The notes under the pieces: model-generated
Told to the model about the DNA's origin: nothing
Database searches by the model: none
The model's input: only the letters and a program-made list of their open reading frames with translations
Shown: piece after piece, positions 34,856 to 44,217 of the stretch
How the letters are laid out: the number at the start of each line of letters is the position of its first letter
Position numbering within the stretch: position 1 is the stretch's first letter
Position numbers and translations under genes: made by a program
Source of the DNA: Erythrobacter sp. EC-HK427
GTDB lineage: Bacteria > Pseudomonadota > Alphaproteobacteria > Sphingomonadales > Sphingomonadaceae
Direction of reading: 5' to 3'
DNA length: 64,000 nucleotides
Assembly (NCBI RefSeq): GCF_902498745.1
Contig: NZ_LR701479.1
Coordinates: 748,292-812,291 of the forward strand

Positions 34856-36346
34856 ATGGCTACCGACAACGCTCCCAAGCTCCAACCGAGAGGCCGCAAG
34901 GTCAAAATCCTTGCCACCACCGGCCCCGCCACCGCCGATGCCGAGGTGCTGCGCCGCCTGTTCCTGGCGGGCGCGGACGCTTTCCGCGTCAATATGAGCC
35001 ATGGCGAGCACGCGATGCACGCCGCCACCATCGCCAATATCCGCGCGCTGGAAGCCGAATTCGGCAAGCCGATCGCCATTCTGGCGGACTTGCAAGGCCC
35101 CAAACTGCGCGTCGGCAAATTCGCCGAGGGTCGCGCCACGGTGGCGCACGGGGCGACTTTCACGTTTGACCGCAATCCGGAGCCCGGCGACGCCAGCCGG
35201 GTCGAATTGCCGCACCCCGAAATTCTCGACGTGGTGGAAGTCGGCCAGCGGCTGCTGGTGAATGACGGCAAGATGCGCTTCCGAATCACCGCGGTGCAAG
35301 ACGGCACGCTGGTTTGCCGTGCCGAGGTTGGCGGCGTGATTTCGGATCGCAAGGGCGTGAACGTGCCCGATGCGGAAATCCCCATTCCCGCGCTCACCGA
35401 GAAAGACCGCAAGGATCTGGCTTTCGCGCTCGATCAGGGAGTCGACTGGATCGGCCTCAGCTTCGTGCAGCGTCCCGATGACCTTGCCGAAGCGCGGCGG
35501 TTGATGACCGGCACCGATGGCAAGCAGCGGGCCGCGCTGTGCGCCAAGATCGAAAAGCCCTCCGCCATTCGCCGCCTCGACGAAATTATCGAACAGGCGG
35601 ACGGCATCATGGTCGCGCGCGGCGATTTGGGCGTGGAACTCAATCCCGAAGAAGTCCCGCCCTTGCAAAAGCGCATTGTCAACGCCACGCGCCTTACCGG
35701 CAAGCCGGTGATTGTGGCAACGCAGATGCTCGAAAGCATGATCGAAAGCCCCGCCCCGACCCGCGCCGAAGTCTCCGACGTGGCCAATGCGGTGTATGAC
35801 GGCGCGGATGCGGTCATGCTCTCGGCTGAAACCGCTGCGGGTGACTGGCCCGAAGAAGCGGTGATCATGATGGCGAGCATTGCCCGCCAGGTGGAATCGG
35901 ACGAGCTTTACAAGGAACGCGTCCGCCTGCTCGACACGCCGCCCGATCCCACCACCGCCGACGCCATGGCGCACGCCTGTATGACGATTGCCGACACGGT
36001 GAAGATCGGCGCGATTGGCGTGTTTACCTCCTCGGGCAGCAGCGCGCGGCGCGTGGCGCGTGAACGGCCCGCGGTGCCGGTGATGGTGCTCACCCCCAAT
36101 ATCGATGTGGCCCGCCGCATCGCGCTGCTCTGGGGAGCGCATCCGGTGGCAACCAAGGATATCGGCAGCTTTGAAGAGATGGTTGCCAAGGGCAAGCGCA
36201 TGGCGCTGCGCCACGGCTTCGCCAGCGCCGGTTCGCGGCTGGCGGTGATGGCGGGCGTGCCCTTCGGCCAGTCAGGCGCGACCAATCTGGTGCACGTGGT
36301 GACGGTGAAGGGCGACGAGTTGGAGGGCTATTCGGGCGAGGGCTGA
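34856..36346 (+). CDS. pyk: Pyruvate kinase
   Basis: A 496-residue enzyme with the full family pattern: KILATTGPATADAEVLRRLFLAGADAFRVNMSHG at the start, ILADLQGPKLRVG near residue 76, and CAKIEKPSAIRRLDEIIEQADGIMVARGDLGVEL near residue 225 (catalytic Lys and Mg ligands). The C-terminal regulatory domain is near residues 360-490. It makes pyruvate and ATP from phosphoenolpyruvate in glycolysis. It is transcribed alone, with no recognisable promoter. Confidence 0.97.
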   Translation: MATDNAPKLQPRGRKVKILATTGPATADAEVLRRLFLAGADAFRVNMSHGEHAMHAATIANIRALEAEFGKPIAILADLQGPKLRVGKFAEGRATVAHGATFTFDRNPEPGDASRVELPHPEILDVVEVGQRLLVNDGKMRFRITAVQDGTLVCRAEVGGVISDRKGVNVPDAEIPIPALTEKDRKDLAFALDQGVDWIGLSFVQRPDDLAEARRLMTGTDGKQRAALCAKIEKPSAIRRLDEIIEQADGIMVARGDLGVELNPEEVPPLQKRIVNATRLTGKPVIVATQMLESMIESPAPTRAEVSDVANAVYDGADAVMLSAETAAGDWPEEAVIMMASIARQVESDELYKERVRLLDTPPDPTTADAMAHACMTIADTVKIGAIGVFTSSGSSARRVARERPAVPVMVLTPNIDVARRIALLWGAHPVATKDIGSFEEMVAKGKRMALRHGFASAGSRLAVMAGVPFGQSGATNLVHVVTVKGDELEGYSGEG

Positions 36347-36347
36347 G

Positions 36348-36851
36348 CTAGGGCCAGTTTTGTAACGCCCCTGGCACATCCTCTGACCAGCACGGCTCCA
36401 ACGCCAGTATGCTGTCCTCCACATAGTCCGCCAGCGGCGTCCCGACATTCGACGTGAAGCGGAGGCTGGAAGAGATATTCCCCGCATAGTGCGAACGGGC
36501 CTCGAAGCTGTATTGCACCCCGTCGAGTGTAATCACCACCGAGCCGTCCGCTGTCACCGGAATGCCGGGCACCGCGACTTCGGGCGGTGACACTTGCGTG
36601 GCGGCGACCACGACGGTGTCGCGCGAGCCTTCGCAGCTTTGCGAATCCGTCCAGTTGACCGTGATTTCGCCCTGCCCGCTTTCGACGCGGCGGAACCAGT
36701 AATGCCGCTGGTTGGAGCCCGGAAGAACCCCGATCTCGATCTGCGTCGTGGCAAGCCCGGTGGCGGATCGGGTCATGGTGAGAAACGGCATGGGCTCGGT
36801 GGCAGGAGCCACCAGGGCGAGCAAAGCGGCGGGGAGGATCATAAGACTCAT
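36348..36851 (-). CDS. Predicted secreted protein of unknown function
   Basis: A 167-residue protein with a hydrophobic N-terminus (residues 1-17) that may be a signal peptide. The rest is mostly predicted beta-strand, with two Cys residues (near 73 and 155) that could form a disulphide. I recognise no family. It is convergent with pyruvate kinase, one base from its stop, and upstream of it lies nadB. Annotation as a hypothetical protein is appropriate. Confidence 0.6.
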   Translation of the reverse strand: MSLMILPAALLALVAPATEPMPFLTMTRSATGLATTQIEIGVLPGSNQRHYWFRRVESGQGEITVNWTDSQSCEGSRDTVVVAATQVSPPEVAVPGIPVTADGSVVITLDGVQYSFEARSHYAGNISSSLRFTSNVGTPLADYVEDSILALEPCWSEDVPGALQNWP

Positions 36852-36898
36852 GCTGGTTCAGCTACGCCCGATGGCATGAACCGCGCAGAAACAGGCGC

Positions 36899-38476
36899 TC
36901 AGGGCACCAGCACCGTATCGCGTACTTCTTCGGCCAGTTCCGGATAATCGGTGATGTAATGCAGCCCCCGGCTCTCGTGCCGCGTCAGCGCGCTTTTGAC
37001 GATGAGCCCGGCGCATTGGTGCAGGTTGCGCAGTTCGATCAGATCGGTCGTGACGCGGAAATTGCCGTAGTAATCCTCGATCTCGCTGCGCAGCAATTCG
37101 ATGCGGTTCTGCGCCCGTTCGAGCCGTTTGGTCGTGCGGACGATCCCGACATAGTTCCACATCATCCGGCGGATTTCGGTCCAGTTCTGCTTGATGACGA
37201 CTTCCTCGTCGGAATCGGTCACGCGGCTTTCGTCCCATTCGCGGATTGCCGGAGGCGCTTCGAAACCGTCCCAATGCGCGAGAATATTCTGCGCGGCCGC
37301 CTCGCCAAAGACGAAGCATTCGAGCAGACTGTTGGACGCCAGACGGTTCGCCCCGTGCAACCCGCTTTCGGTGCATTCGCCCGCCGCATAGAGCCCGGGC
37401 AGATCGGTGCGGCCATCCAGATCGATCACCACACCGCCGCACGTGTAATGCTGCGCCGGGACAACGGGGATCGGCCCCGTGGTCATATCGATGCCGAGGC
37501 CCAGCAGTTTGTCGTAAATCGTCGGGAAATGGCCTTTCACGAAATCGGCTGGCTGGTGGCTGATATCGAGATGGACATAGTCGAGACCGTAGCGTTTGAT
37601 CTGGTCGTCGATCGCGCGGGCGACCACATCGCGCGGGGCCAGCTCCATGCGTTCGGGATCGTAATCCGCCATGAAACGGTGGCCGGTTTCCGGGTGGAGC
37701 AAGTGCCCGCCCTCGCCGCGCACGGCCTCTGTAATGAGGAAGTTTTTGACGTCGAGATTGTAGAGGCAGGTCGGGTGGAACTGCATCATTTCCATGTTGG
37801 AAACCCGCGCGCCCGCCCGCCACGCCATCGCAATCCCGTCACCCGTCGCGCCACGCGGCGCGGTGGAGAACTGGTAGACACGCCCCGCCCCGCCCGCCGC
37901 CAGGATCGTCGCCTTGGCGGTGTAGGCCTCCACCTTGCCGCTTTCGACATCGAGCGCATAGGCACCCCAGACGCGGCCTGAACCGGAGAACTTCGCCTCA
38001 TGCCGTCCGGTAATCAGGTCAACGCAGGTGCGGTGTGGCAGCAGGGTGATATTGGGATTTTCCTCGGCAGCTTTCAGCAATGCCGCCTGCACCGCCCAGC
38101 CGGTTGCGTCATCGACATGGACGATCCGCCGGTGCGAATGCCCGCCCTCGCGGGTGAGGTGCAGATCGCCCGCATCGCGGTTGAAGGGCACGCCCAGCTC
38201 GCACAGAAGGTCAATCGCGGCAGGCGCGCGCTCGATGACGAATTCCACCGTTGCGCGATCATTCAGCCCCGCGCCTGCCACCATCGTGTCGCGGATGTGA
38301 TCTTCAAACGTGTCGCCCGCATCAAGAACCGCGGCAATCCCGCCCTGCGCCCAAGCAGTGGAGCCGCTCTTCAAATCTCCCTTGGCGAGCACCAGCACCT
38401 TGCACGTCTGCGCGAGCGTAAGCGCCGCAGTGAGACCGGCGGCGCCGGAGCCGATGATGAGGACGTCTGTTTGCAT
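36899..38476 (-). CDS. nadB: L-aspartate oxidase
   Basis: A 525-residue flavoprotein with the FAD-binding GXGXXG motif (IIGSGAAGLTAALTLAQ) at residues 6-22, the HSHRRIVHVDD segment near residue 114, and EGGHLLHPETGHRFM near residue 258. It oxidises L-aspartate to iminoaspartate for NAD synthesis with NadA. The nadA and nadC partners are not in the window. The start overlaps the stop of the ABC ATPase gene by one base. Confidence 0.95.
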   Translation of the reverse strand: MQTDVLIIGSGAAGLTAALTLAQTCKVLVLAKGDLKSGSTAWAQGGIAAVLDAGDTFEDHIRDTMVAGAGLNDRATVEFVIERAPAAIDLLCELGVPFNRDAGDLHLTREGGHSHRRIVHVDDATGWAVQAALLKAAEENPNITLLPHRTCVDLITGRHEAKFSGSGRVWGAYALDVESGKVEAYTAKATILAAGGAGRVYQFSTAPRGATGDGIAMAWRAGARVSNMEMMQFHPTCLYNLDVKNFLITEAVRGEGGHLLHPETGHRFMADYDPERMELAPRDVVARAIDDQIKRYGLDYVHLDISHQPADFVKGHFPTIYDKLLGLGIDMTTGPIPVVPAQHYTCGGVVIDLDGRTDLPGLYAAGECTESGLHGANRLASNSLLECFVFGEAAAQNILAHWDGFEAPPAIREWDESRVTDSDEEVVIKQNWTEIRRMMWNYVGIVRTTKRLERAQNRIELLRSEIEDYYGNFRVTTDLIELRNLHQCAGLIVKSALTRHESRGLHYITDYPELAEEVRDTVLVP

Positions 38477-39411
38477 CAGGCCCCGCTCCCCGTCAGCTGC
38501 ACGAACACATCCTCCAGATCAGCCTCGCGCGTCGTCACGTCCTCGATCGTGTAGCCGTGGTTTTGCACAACCGCGAGAATCTGCCCGGCAGACGAGGCAT
38601 CGCGGTCGTAAGTGATTTCGAGCGTGCGTTCGTCCATCACTTCGGATTTGAGGAAGCCTTCCTCCATCACCGGCCCGGCCAAGTCCTTGTCCACGGTGAC
38701 ACGCACGATTTTTTCGCGCGCCATATCAACCAGTTCGCGGGTGGTGGTGTTGGCGATCAGTTCGCCGTTATTGATGATAGCGATCCGCTCGCACAATTGC
38801 TCGGCTTCTTCGAGATAGTGGGTGGTGAGCACCACGGTCACGCCTTCGGCATTGAGTTCGCCCACCAGTTCCCACAATTGCCGCCGCAGTTCGACATCGA
38901 CACCCGCAGTCGGTTCATCGAGCACAAGGATCGGCGGCGAATGCACCATCGCCTTGGCGATCAGCAGCCGCCGCTTCATCCCGCCCGACAGGGTGCGGGC
39001 ATAGGCGTTGCGCTTGTCTTCCAGCCGCACCGCGCGCAGCAGCTCTTCGGAACGACGCAGCGCCTTGGCCACGCCATACATCCCGCTCTGGTTTTCCAGC
39101 ACTTCAAAGGGCGTGAAAAACGGATCGAAGACGATTTCCTGCGGCACGATGCCGATGGAGAGCTTCGCATTGCGGTGATCGGTGTCGATATCGTGGCCCC
39201 AGATCTTCACCTGCCCGCCGCTCTTGTTCACCAGCCCGGCCATGGTGTTGATGAGCGTGGACTTGCCCGCACCATTGGGGCCGAGCAGGCCAAACACCAT
39301 GCCTTCGGGCACATCGAAGCTCACACCCTTCAGCGCCAGCTTGGGCGGAGCGTTCTTGGTGCCTGCATATTCCTTGCGCAGATCGCGGATTTCAATCGCT
39401 GCTTCACTCAT
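38476..39411 (-). CDS. ABC transporter ATP-binding protein
   Basis: A 311-residue ATPase: Walker A GPNGAGKST (near residue 46), the Q-loop in IVPQE, signature LSGGMKRRLLIAKA (near residue 143), Walker B ILVLDEPTAG and H-loop TTHYLEEAEQLC. A C-terminal extension of about 80 residues resembles the drug/polysaccharide-export type of ATPases (CcmA/NodI-like). No permease gene is adjacent; the partner must lie elsewhere. The ATG at 39411 gives the conserved MSEAAIEIRDL start. It is divergent from the zf-CHCC gene. Confidence 0.94.
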   Translation of the reverse strand: MSEAAIEIRDLRKEYAGTKNAPPKLALKGVSFDVPEGMVFGLLGPNGAGKSTLINTMAGLVNKSGGQVKIWGHDIDTDHRNAKLSIGIVPQEIVFDPFFTPFEVLENQSGMYGVAKALRRSEELLRAVRLEDKRNAYARTLSGGMKRRLLIAKAMVHSPPILVLDEPTAGVDVELRRQLWELVGELNAEGVTVVLTTHYLEEAEQLCERIAIINNGELIANTTTRELVDMAREKIVRVTVDKDLAGPVMEEGFLKSEVMDERTLEITYDRDASSAGQILAVVQNHGYTIEDVTTREADLEDVFVQLTGSGA

Positions 39412-39466
39412 GCGTGCGCTCTTAGGGGCTTTTCGCCGCCCGCGTAAAGCGATAGAGGCGATGCCC

Positions 39467-39709
39467 ATGGATACCGCACCTGAAAGCACAATCGTCGATA
39501 CGTCCCGCGTCTGGTGTGACGGGGCGGGAGACATTCGCGGCGGCGAGAATTACCTGCCCGCCAGCCTCGGCCACCCGCGCGTGTGGATGCAGATCGATGC
39601 CAGCGGCTATGCCGACTGCGGCTATTGCGACCGGCGCTTTATCCTTAAGGGCGGCCCGGCGGATGACGGCAATGTGCCCGATGCCTCGGTTGCCGGAGCG
39701 GCCTCCTAA
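39467..39709 (+). CDS. Zinc-finger domain (zf-CHCC) protein
   Basis: An 80-residue protein with the zf-CHCC pattern: a Cys in VWCDG, a His in GHPRVWMQI, and the pair in DCGYCDRRF near residues 54-58. It resembles the NDUFS6-like accessory subunit domain of complex I and small bacterial zinc-finger proteins. GAGG lies eight bases upstream of the ATG at 39467. Role in respiratory complex assembly is possible but not shown. Confidence 0.85.
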   Translation: MDTAPESTIVDTSRVWCDGAGDIRGGENYLPASLGHPRVWMQIDASGYADCGYCDRRFILKGGPADDGNVPDASVAGAAS

Positions 39710-39798
39710 GTCGGATGCGCCCTTCCGCTTGCTGTCAGCTTAGGTTCAGTGATATCGTGTACCATCGTAGGCTACGTGGGCGGAACAGGAGAATCGAT

Positions 39799-40209
39799 AT
39801 GCAATATTGGATCGCTACAGCAGCCGCAGCGGCCGCTTTCGCTTTTGCCGCGCCAGCCATGGCTCAGGATCGCAGCGAGCGGGCCGACGCAGACTTTGCC
39901 GAACTGATCGAGAACCGCGAAGTCGCTGGCGAAGCGCAAAGCTGCATCCGGACGTTCAACGACAACCGGCTGCGCGTGGTCGAGAATGTCGGCCTCGCCT
40001 ATCGCCGCGGCGATACGTTGTGGGTCGCCCGCGCGCGCGATCCGCGGCAGCTTGGCCCGTGGGACGTGCCGGTGATCGAACGCTTCGGCAGCCAGCTGTG
40101 CCGCCACGATATTATCCGCACGATTGACCGCGGCAGCGGGATGTTCTCCGGCGTGCTCTGGCTTGAAGACTGGGTGCCCTATCGCGAGATCGAAAACGCC
40201 GACAGCTGA
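39799..40209 (+). CDS. Secreted protein of unknown function
   Basis: A 136-residue protein with a signal peptide (residues 1-22, ending AMAQ) after a good ribosome binding site (CAGGAG). It contains two cysteines (near 48 and 100) that may pair. The middle is a beta-rich sequence (LRVVENVGLAYRRGDTLWVA). I recognise no named family. It lies alone between the zf-CHCC gene and the convergent orphan gene. Confidence 0.75.
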   Translation: MQYWIATAAAAAAFAFAAPAMAQDRSERADADFAELIENREVAGEAQSCIRTFNDNRLRVVENVGLAYRRGDTLWVARARDPRQLGPWDVPVIERFGSQLCRHDIIRTIDRGSGMFSGVLWLEDWVPYREIENADS

Positions 40210-40221
40210 GCCGCCGTGCAG

Positions 40222-41010
40222 TCAGCCCTTGGGTTTGACCAGCTTCTCGGGCCTGCGCCGCTGCGCCTCTGCGAACAGGCCGTAGCTCTTGTTCACGTAA
40301 TTGGTCACATCGGTGATCGAGGTCACGTAGCTGTCGAGCTCGGCGGTCATTTCCTGTTCGACCAGCCGCACGCGGGCCGAGGGGTTTTCGGTTTCGAACG
40401 CCACGTAAAACCACGGCTCGCCGCGCTTGAGCACCAGCGGCTGTGACAAATCATACCATTCGAACGCCCAGGCCAGCGGGCGCGGCCAGATATGGATCGG
40501 GAAGCGGCCGCCCATTTGCAAACCCGGCCTCGGAACGGGAGAATAATGCAGATAAGGCGGCGTCTGCACGACATAGGCCGGGCTGTCCGCCACGAAAATA
40601 TAGGGCGCGGTAAACTGCACGATAGGGCGATTGGGGTCACGCCATTCATTGGGCGGCTGCACAATGAACAGGTTCGCGCGGCCTTGCGGACGCATCCCCG
40701 ATTGCTCGCCAGCGGCATCGACCAGCTGGATTTGCCCTTGCGCGTTGCGTTCAAACTTCAGCGTCAGATCGACCGGGCACGGCACGACGAAATGCCGCCG
40801 GTCAAAATCGATCGCGGCAGGGCAGGCCTGAATGCTCTTGGCGCTCGCAGCCTTGGGGTCGGAGCGGCTAAAGGCTTGCGGCGGTGCCCATATGGCATCG
40901 CCATTGCCCGGCCAGCGCACCGTCCAGCCGACAGTAACCGTACGCGATTTGCCCCGCGCCTCTGCCTCATTGGCGCCCGCATCCTCGGCGAAATAATCGT
41001 CCCAGCTCAT
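40222..41010 (-). CDS. Conserved-looking cytoplasmic protein of unknown function
   Basis: A 262-residue protein without a signal peptide or membrane segment. It has many Pro, Trp and Tyr residues (IWPRPLAWAFEWYDLSQPL near residue 175) and a C-terminal basic tail. I recognise no family. Its ATG overlaps the stop of the upstream endonuclease III-like gene (ATGA), so the two are translationally coupled; a partner role is possible but unsupported by motif. The ATG at 41010 is the overlap start; the frame extends further into the upstream gene. Confidence 0.75.
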   Translation of the reverse strand: MSWDDYFAEDAGANEAEARGKSRTVTVGWTVRWPGNGDAIWAPPQAFSRSDPKAASAKSIQACPAAIDFDRRHFVVPCPVDLTLKFERNAQGQIQLVDAAGEQSGMRPQGRANLFIVQPPNEWRDPNRPIVQFTAPYIFVADSPAYVVQTPPYLHYSPVPRPGLQMGGRFPIHIWPRPLAWAFEWYDLSQPLVLKRGEPWFYVAFETENPSARVRLVEQEMTAELDSYVTSITDVTNYVNKSYGLFAEAQRRRPEKLVKPKG

Positions 41011-41723
41011 GGCATTCCTTCCGGCTGCTGCGCCGCATAGCGGCATTCTCCCCGGATCGGACATCCGGCGCAGCGGGGCGCGGTCGGCCGACAATGGGTC
41101 TGGCCCAGACTCTTCACCAGCAGATGATGCTCGTCAATGTCCTCGGCCGACCAGTCTTCGGGCAAGAGCGGCATCAGCGTGTCATAGGCGCGCGCAGTAT
41201 CGGCCTTGGGCGGGATCAGGCCGGTGCGCTGCATCACGCGGCGGTGGTGCCCGTCGATAACGAGCGCGCGGCGGCGGAAGGTGCTGGTGTTCAGCACACC
41301 CGCCGCATTCTTGCGCCCGACGCCGGGCAGAGCCTCCAGCCAGTCCATAGCCATGGCATCGGGCAGATTGGAGAGATGCCGCAGATCGACGCTGCCGCGA
41401 TCATCGCGAATGGCGCGGAAACAGGCACGCAGGCGCTCGGCGGCGACCGAGGGGAAGGTCTGGTTGCGCAGCAGTTCTTCCAGCTCGCCCAGATCGGCAT
41501 CGGCCACCGCCTCCCAGCTGCCATAGCGCGCTTTCACCGCATCGGTGGAGGCATTGGACACCGCCGTCTTGCTCTGCGCGCCGATCACGCCCTGCACCAG
41601 CACCCACACCGGATCGCGGCGCTTGTCATCGGGCCGGATGATGCGCCCGAAGGCGGCGATCAGCGCTGCATGGATGCGGGCAAGCGCATCGCTGCGCGGA
41701 TCAGGGCCGAGGGGGAGTTGCAT
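41007..41723 (-). CDS. Endonuclease III/HhH-GPD family DNA glycosylase
   Basis: A 238-residue protein with the helix-hairpin-helix and GPD domain. LPGVGRKNAAGVL near residue 132 includes the catalytic Lys; the usual Asp sits in LVIDGHH instead of the canonical VDTHV. A C-terminal 4Fe-4S cluster motif C-X6-C-X2-C-X5-C is in CRPTAPRCAGCPIRGEC. The family removes oxidised pyrimidines. The altered catalytic region makes substrate uncertain. It is coupled to the orphan gene downstream. Confidence 0.88.
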   Translation of the reverse strand: MQLPLGPDPRSDALARIHAALIAAFGRIIRPDDKRRDPVWVLVQGVIGAQSKTAVSNASTDAVKARYGSWEAVADADLGELEELLRNQTFPSVAAERLRACFRAIRDDRGSVDLRHLSNLPDAMAMDWLEALPGVGRKNAAGVLNTSTFRRRALVIDGHHRRVMQRTGLIPPKADTARAYDTLMPLLPEDWSAEDIDEHHLLVKSLGQTHCRPTAPRCAGCPIRGECRYAAQQPEGMP

Positions 41724-41754
41724 GGCGGATCATCTGCAACGCACCAAGGCAGCC

Positions 41755-42147
41755 TTACGCCGCCGCAGCGATATCGGTCGCGGCAAAATCCTCACCTTTG
41801 AAGAGGAGCGGAAGGCCCCGGCTTTTGGCGAGCGCATAGGCGAACAGGTCGCCAAAATTGAGCTGGGCGGGGTGCCCGGTGCCCTTGCCGAAGCGCGTGA
41901 ACGCGTCCTGCGCGATGGCCGCCTGTTCGGCATCGACGGGGACGGCTTCGAGATTGGGAAAATCGAGAATTGCGTCAAAAGCCGCGGCCAATTCTGCGCC
42001 TCTGCGATGAAGAACCATGCGCCCTTCGACAATACTGGCGACGCTGACCAGAGCGCAGTCTGCTTGTGACAATACGGAAAGGAAGCGATCCCGCTCGGCT
42101 TCCATCAAGACAATCGCCACCAATGCCGATGTGTCCACGGCAATCAT
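41755..42147 (-). CDS. PIN-domain toxin (VapC-like)
   Basis: A 130-residue PIN-domain protein: the first acid in MIAVDTSALVAIVL, Glu in SIVEGRMVL, and Asp in FGDLFAYALAKSR near residue 100, the expected acidic RNase site. Such toxins cleave tRNA or rRNA when free. It is coupled to the antitoxin gene by an ATGA overlap at 42144-42147. Confidence 0.9.
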   Translation of the reverse strand: MIAVDTSALVAIVLMEAERDRFLSVLSQADCALVSVASIVEGRMVLHRRGAELAAAFDAILDFPNLEAVPVDAEQAAIAQDAFTRFGKGTGHPAQLNFGDLFAYALAKSRGLPLLFKGEDFAATDIAAAA

Positions 42148-42401
42148 ATCGGCAGGCCGTGCTCATCCCATTCAAGATCGGACGGCCCGTCCTTGCGTGG
42201 AATCCGGTCAATCTCCGCCAGAATCGCCCGCATCTTCGCCATCCGCTCTTCCGGTGTCATGACCGGTGGTGGATTGACAGGTTCGAGCCGCACCTGCGGC
42301 ACCCCGTCCTTGTCAATGACCACCTCCTCGCCGCGCAAGGCAGCAGCGATGAGCTTCGAAAGCTGCGCCTTGGCTTCCCCGATATTGAAGTGGATGGTCA
42401 T
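42144..42401 (-). CDS. Phd/YefM family antitoxin
   Basis: An 85-residue antitoxin. The Phd-like N-terminus (HFNIGEAKAQLSKLIAAALRGEEVVI) binds DNA; the C-terminal part (EERMAKMRAILAEIDRIP) would hold the toxin. Transcribed before the PIN toxin with four overlapping bases, the usual order. A perfect 11-base inverted repeat lies just upstream and could be its operator. Confidence 0.88.
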   Translation of the reverse strand: MTIHFNIGEAKAQLSKLIAAALRGEEVVIDKDGVPQVRLEPVNPPPVMTPEERMAKMRAILAEIDRIPRKDGPSDLEWDEHGLPI

Positions 42402-42413
42402 GGCAAGAAATTA

Positions 42414-42438
42414 GCTTGACCAAGCTGCTTGGTCAAGC
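42414..42438. promoter_or_regulatory. Inverted repeat upstream of the toxin-antitoxin genes
   Basis: GCTTGACCAAG (42414-42424) and CTTGGTCAAGC (42428-42438) are perfect 11-base complements around a CTG spacer. The repeat sits 12 bases before the antitoxin start, in the promoter position, as expected for autoregulation by Phd/YefM-type antitoxins. It is also near the guaA stop, but lacks a T-run, so a terminator is less likely. Confidence 0.55.
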
Positions 42439-42449
42439 AGGTGCGCGCT

Positions 42450-44024
42450 TCACTCCCACTCAATCGTCCCCGGCGGCTTGCTGGTGTAGTCATACACAAC
42501 GCGGTTCACGCCCTGCACTTCATTCACGATGCGGGTGGCGACGCCGGTGAGGAACCCCGCGTCGAAGGGATACACATCCGCCGTCATCCCGTCGGTCGAA
42601 GTCACCGCGCGTAGGCCGCAGACGCTGTCGTATGTACGGCCGTCGCCCATCACGCCCACGGTTTTCACCGGCAGCAGCACGGCGAAGGCCTGCCAGATCG
42701 CGTCATAGAGGCCCGCATTGCGGATTTCTTCGAGATAGATCGCGTCGGCCTTGCGCAGGATGTCGCAGCGTTCCTTGGTCACTTCTCCGGGAATGCGGAT
42801 GGCGAGGCCGGGGCCGGGGAAGGGGTGACGGCCGACGAAAATGTCGGGCAGGCCCAATTCGCGGCCCAATTCGCGCACCTCGTCCTTGAACAGCTCGCGC
42901 AAGGGCTCGACGAGCTTCATATTCATGCGTTCGGGCAGGCCGCCGACATTGTGGTGGCTCTTGATCGTGACGCTCGGCCCGCCGGTGAAGCTGACGCTCT
43001 CGATAACGTCGGGATAGAGCGTGCCTTGGGCCAAGAAATCCGCGCCGCCGATCTTCCTCGCCTCTTCCTCGAACACGTTGATGAATTCGGCGCCGATGAA
43101 TTTGCGCTTCTTCTCAGGGTCAGTCTGGCCTGCGAGGCCCGCCATAAAGCGCTCCTCGGCATCCACTACGACGAGCGGGATGTTGTAATGGTCGCGGAAC
43201 ATCCGCTCCACCTGCTCGCGTTCGTTGAGGCGCAGCAGGCCATGGTCGACGAAAACGCAGGTCAGCTGGTCTCCAATCGCCTCGTGAATAAGGATCGCGG
43301 CGACCGAGGAATCAACCCCGCCCGACAGGCCGCATATGACTTTGCCATCGCCCACTTGCGCACGGATTTCGGCGATCTTGGTCTCGCGGTACGCGGCCAT
43401 TGTCCAGTCACCCGCCAGCCCGCACACATTGTGCACGAAATTGGCGAGCAGCTTGCCGCCATCGGGCGTGTGGACGACTTCCGGGTGGAACTGAGTGCCG
43501 TAGTATTTGCGCGCTTCGTCGGCGATCACCGCGAAAGGTGCGCCGTCAGAGGTGGCGACGATTTCGAAGCCGGGGGCGAACTGCGTTACCTTGTCGCCAT
43601 GGCTCATCCACACCTGGTGCCGCTCACCCGCCTGCCACAGCCCGTCAAACAGCGCGCAATCCTTGGTGACGGTGAGGAAAGCGCGGCCGAACTCGCCGCC
43701 TTCACCGGTCTCATGGCCGGGCCGGACTTCGCCGCCCAATTGGTGGCTCATCACCTGCTGACCGTAGCAAATGCCAAGGATCGGCAGGCCGCTATCGAAC
43801 AGCACTTGCGGCGCGCGCGGGGAGCCTTCGTCGGGCACACTGGCGGGCGAGCCGGAGAGGATGATGCCCTTGGGCTGCATCCGGTGGAAGGCTTCTTCGG
43901 CAAGGCTGAACGGCGCGATCTCGGAATAGACGCCCGCTTCGCGCACGCGGCGCGCAATCAGCTGGGTTACCTGGCTGCCGAAATCGACGATGAGGATGGA
44001 ATCGGGAAGATGGTCGTGCTGCAT
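42450..44024 (-). CDS. guaA: GMP synthase (glutamine-hydrolysing)
   Basis: A 524-residue enzyme. The glutaminase domain has the nucleophile Cys in GICYGQQ near residue 88 and the His/Glu of FHPEVVH near residue 174. The synthetase domain has the PP-loop SGGVDSSV near residue 230, and the C-terminal dimerisation domain ends in GTIEWE. It converts XMP to GMP with glutamine and ATP. The ATG at 44024 gives the usual N-terminus. It may be expressed from the divergent region that also holds the shared 25-base module. Confidence 0.97.
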   Translation of the reverse strand: MQHDHLPDSILIVDFGSQVTQLIARRVREAGVYSEIAPFSLAEEAFHRMQPKGIILSGSPASVPDEGSPRAPQVLFDSGLPILGICYGQQVMSHQLGGEVRPGHETGEGGEFGRAFLTVTKDCALFDGLWQAGERHQVWMSHGDKVTQFAPGFEIVATSDGAPFAVIADEARKYYGTQFHPEVVHTPDGGKLLANFVHNVCGLAGDWTMAAYRETKIAEIRAQVGDGKVICGLSGGVDSSVAAILIHEAIGDQLTCVFVDHGLLRLNEREQVERMFRDHYNIPLVVVDAEERFMAGLAGQTDPEKKRKFIGAEFINVFEEEARKIGGADFLAQGTLYPDVIESVSFTGGPSVTIKSHHNVGGLPERMNMKLVEPLRELFKDEVRELGRELGLPDIFVGRHPFPGPGLAIRIPGEVTKERCDILRKADAIYLEEIRNAGLYDAIWQAFAVLLPVKTVGVMGDGRTYDSVCGLRAVTSTDGMTADVYPFDAGFLTGVATRIVNEVQGVNRVVYDYTSKPPGTIEWE

Positions 44025-44103
44025 CGCGCGGCTCTGCCCAAAGCATTGCGGCAAGTCCAGCGGGCGGCAAAAAGGCGGCGGACGCAGCTGAGTTGAAAAA
44101 TAC

Positions 44104-44138
44104 GCAACACTTGGCGAATATTTCGCATTTGCATAATT
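44104..44138. promoter_or_regulatory. Shared promoter-like module A
   Basis: GCAACAC (44104-44110), eight bases, TATTTCGCATTTG (44119-44131), two bases, and TAATT (44134-44138). The same words with the same spacing occur at 47007-47041. CATAAT (44132-44137) fits a -10 box for rightward transcription. Downstream on the plus strand lie only the 26-residue ORF and a strong terminator, so this looks like the promoter of a short transcript; guaA in the other direction is an alternative target. Confidence 0.5.
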
Positions 44139-44217
44139 ATCATGCACTCGCCAGATAAGGCGCAACCGGTTGGCCGATTGCCGTGCCGCCCGGATTTCTC
44201 ACATAAGGATCAACCCC

